Below, in pieces: positions 62,565-64,000 of a stretch of DNA of 64,000 bases (position 1 is its first letter; each line of letters opens with the position of its first letter). Both the position numbers and the translations under genes were made by a program. The notes under the pieces were generated by a model, which was not told the origin of the DNA, ran no database searches, and saw nothing but the letters and a program-made list of their open reading frames with translations. The stretch spans positions 26,341,354-26,405,353 of the forward strand of contig OZ234494.1 in the NCBI GenBank assembly GCA_965153455.1. Reading direction: 5' to 3'. The DNA is from Sphagnum compactum. Lineage: Eukaryota > Bryophyta > Sphagnopsida > Sphagnales.

Positions 62565-64000
62565 GTTTTGTGTTTGTCCCTGTCTCGCATGGGTGTCTGG
62601 AATTCTGTCTTCACTTGGTCATAGAAAGCAAAGGTTTTCCTCTGTTGAACGCAAGGACTTGTTTTCTGTTTGGTTTCATGGTCCAAAAATTCTGCTTTAC
62701 AGAATTCTACCGCCATGTCCAAGTTACGATTTAGGGTTTAAGCTCACCATCACATAGAATTTAGGGTTCAGGGTTTAAGGTCACTGTTGATTTCAGAGTT
62801 GATACTCTGGCTGGGAATTTGAAGGTCGGCAAGGACTCATGTCATACAATTCAACTGCAATGATGATTTAGAAGGTTGGTTCATGCTCACATGTTCCAAG
62901 CAGGGTTTAGGGTTTAAGCTCACCATCACATAGAAGTTAGGGTTCAGAGTTTAAGGTCACTGATTTCATTTAATATTAGAGTTGGTACTCTGATTTGGGA
63001 TTTAAGGCCAGTAAGGAATCATCTCATACAATTAGGAGCTTGTGTTCTGTGCAATCACAGGAGGTGGCGGTGTATTTCAAGCAAAATTGGCGACAAATGT
63101 TGAGTTTGAATCACTGGGTGGTACATGACTATTTCAAGCTGGTTGAAACTGTCAATGAACTGGAGCCTTGGATGACAAGACTATCTGATGAGCAGGTTTG
63201 AACATGTTGGAAGTATATGTTCAAGCTCTTATGTTTTGAGGACTCTTACAGTAAGGTAAGATAAAGATTTAGTTATCTGTATAATTCTGTGCAATGCAGT
63301 TGCGTGGAAAAACAGATGAGTTTCGGAAGCGGCTGAGGTGTGGTGAGACACTGAATGATATTCAAGCAGGCAAGATCTCTTTCTGTGTGCTAATAATATC
63401 AGGGTTCTTTTTGCATTGTGGAGCTTCTTTCCAATTCTGAACCATTACTTCTGGATTTGTACAGAAGCATTTGCAGTTGTCCGTGAGGCAGCAAGACGCA
63501 CTCTTGGAATGCGCCATTTTGATGTTCAGGTTTGGTGCCTACATTCTTACAAGCTGATGGTTTGTGGTCCCTGCTAGTAGGGAAGCCCATTCATGAAGGA
63601 TTCTCATATTTTATGTGTATATGATTATTGTGATCATGCATGTGGGCCAAGAAGTTCTATGTGGGTGGACATGCTTTGAGTTTATGACCTTTCTCCAGAA
63701 TTTGTGTTATGAGAACTGGTTAGAATGCACATATGTAAGGTGTGTGTGCAGAGTAGTGGAATTTTCTGATTGCTTTATTTGATATGGGCACATTATATCC
63801 TGTGGCCAGATCATTGGGGGAGCAGTGCTTCATGATGGAGCCATTGCAGAAATGAAAACAGGAGAAGGCAAAACACTGGTGTCTCCGCTAGCAGGTTGGG
63901 CAGGAATTACTTTTGTTGATGAAAGAGAGGTGCCAAAATTTAGAGTACTTGCACATTTATGAGCTCCAATGTGAGCCTCATTAGAAGTGTTTCTTCTGTT
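62202..64000 (+). CDS. SECA2: Plastid SecA translocase ATPase, 5' part (SECA2-like)
   Basis: SecA pushes precursor proteins through a SecY channel using ATP; plants have plastid forms. The gene is cut by the window end. Exons: a first one from about 62202 to 62564, then 63061-63195, 63300-63369, 63465-63529 and 63810-63894. All junction phases agree (0, 0, 1, 0, 1). The product reads [35 protein letters not shown], then [40 protein letters not shown] and [17 protein letters not shown] is the Walker A loop. The wording DYxxLVxxVN and [12 protein letters not shown] is closer to my memory of SECA2 than of SECA1, but this needs a tree. The first exon is Gly- and Arg-rich and fits a transit peptide. 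Its start (ATG at 62202, before a (GGA)n run giving about 13 Gly) is the least certain part. Confidence 0.85.
62227..62267 (+). repeat. (GGA)n microsatellite inside SecA exon 1
   Basis: About 13 GGA/AGG triplets encode a poly-Gly run in the chosen frame. Length change would alter the transit peptide but keep the frame. Confidence 0.9.
62730..63045 (+). repeat. Duplication with telo-box motifs in SecA intron 1
   Basis: Tttagggtttaagctcaccatcacatagaa begins at 62730 and again at 62906 (shift 176 bases). Both copies go on with ttagggttcag, gtttaaggtcac, tactctg and catacaatt. Each has TTAGGGTTT words (telo-box), which are frequent near starts of plant housekeeping genes. Confidence 0.85.
63370..63464 (+). 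other. GC-AG intron in the SecA gene
   Basis: Exon 63300-63369 ends with CAAGCAG and the intron starts gcaaga, not gt. The acceptor is tgtacag at 63464. Only this junction joins the Gln-Ala codons to Glu-Ala-Phe in frame (a split GAA codon), so the GC donor is required. CAG/GCAAG is the usual strong context of such introns. Confidence 0.85.

Overview
This window is nuclear DNA from a land plant with a large, repeat-rich, AT-rich genome. The evidence is a plant-type serine acetyltransferase, a plastid-type SecA with many short exons, Ty3/gypsy, Helitron, hAT and MITE debris, and telo-box motifs in an intron. A decayed resistance-type gene with the hydrolase-NBS-LRR (HNL) domain order points to a seed-free plant (bryophyte, lycophyte or fern), because HNL genes were first described in liverworts. 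The exact lineage cannot be fixed from the sequence alone.

Left part (1-17000). Positions 1-1480 hold a decayed gag-protease segment of a Ty3/gypsy element on the minus strand. From about 10605 down to 5009 (minus) lies the most interesting object: a broken four-exon HNL gene. It has an alpha/beta-hydrolase region, an NB-ARC P-loop region, and about 41 tandem copies of a 72-bp (24-residue) leucine-rich repeat. Further LRR debris lies at 3294-3500. The gene carries several stops and frameshifts and lacks the ARC2 region. Positions 16668-16989 hold the 3' end of a Helitron, with the last piece of its helicase, the terminal hairpin and CTAGT followed by T.

Middle part (17000-53000). It is mostly non-coding, with SINE-like fragments, local duplications, a 570-bp MITE with TAA target duplication at 40657-41226 and partial copies of it elsewhere. 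The one clearly intact gene is an intronless serine O-acetyltransferase on the minus strand (32516-33820), with targeting peptide, catalytic dyad and C-terminal DYVI tail. Two strong hairpins (48912-48982 and 61214-61272) are unexplained.

Right part (53000-64000). A decayed hAT transposase (+) spans 53092-56620 and is split by about 2 kb of degenerate repeat. A separate BED-type zinc-finger exon lies at 58268-58497. The 5' end of a plastid SecA gene (SECA2-like, +) starts near 62202 and runs off the window. Four of its exons are well defined, and one intron is of the GC-AG type.

The genes do not form a pathway. The two apparently functional genes serve cysteine synthesis and plastid protein export; the rest is transposon and resistance-gene wreckage.
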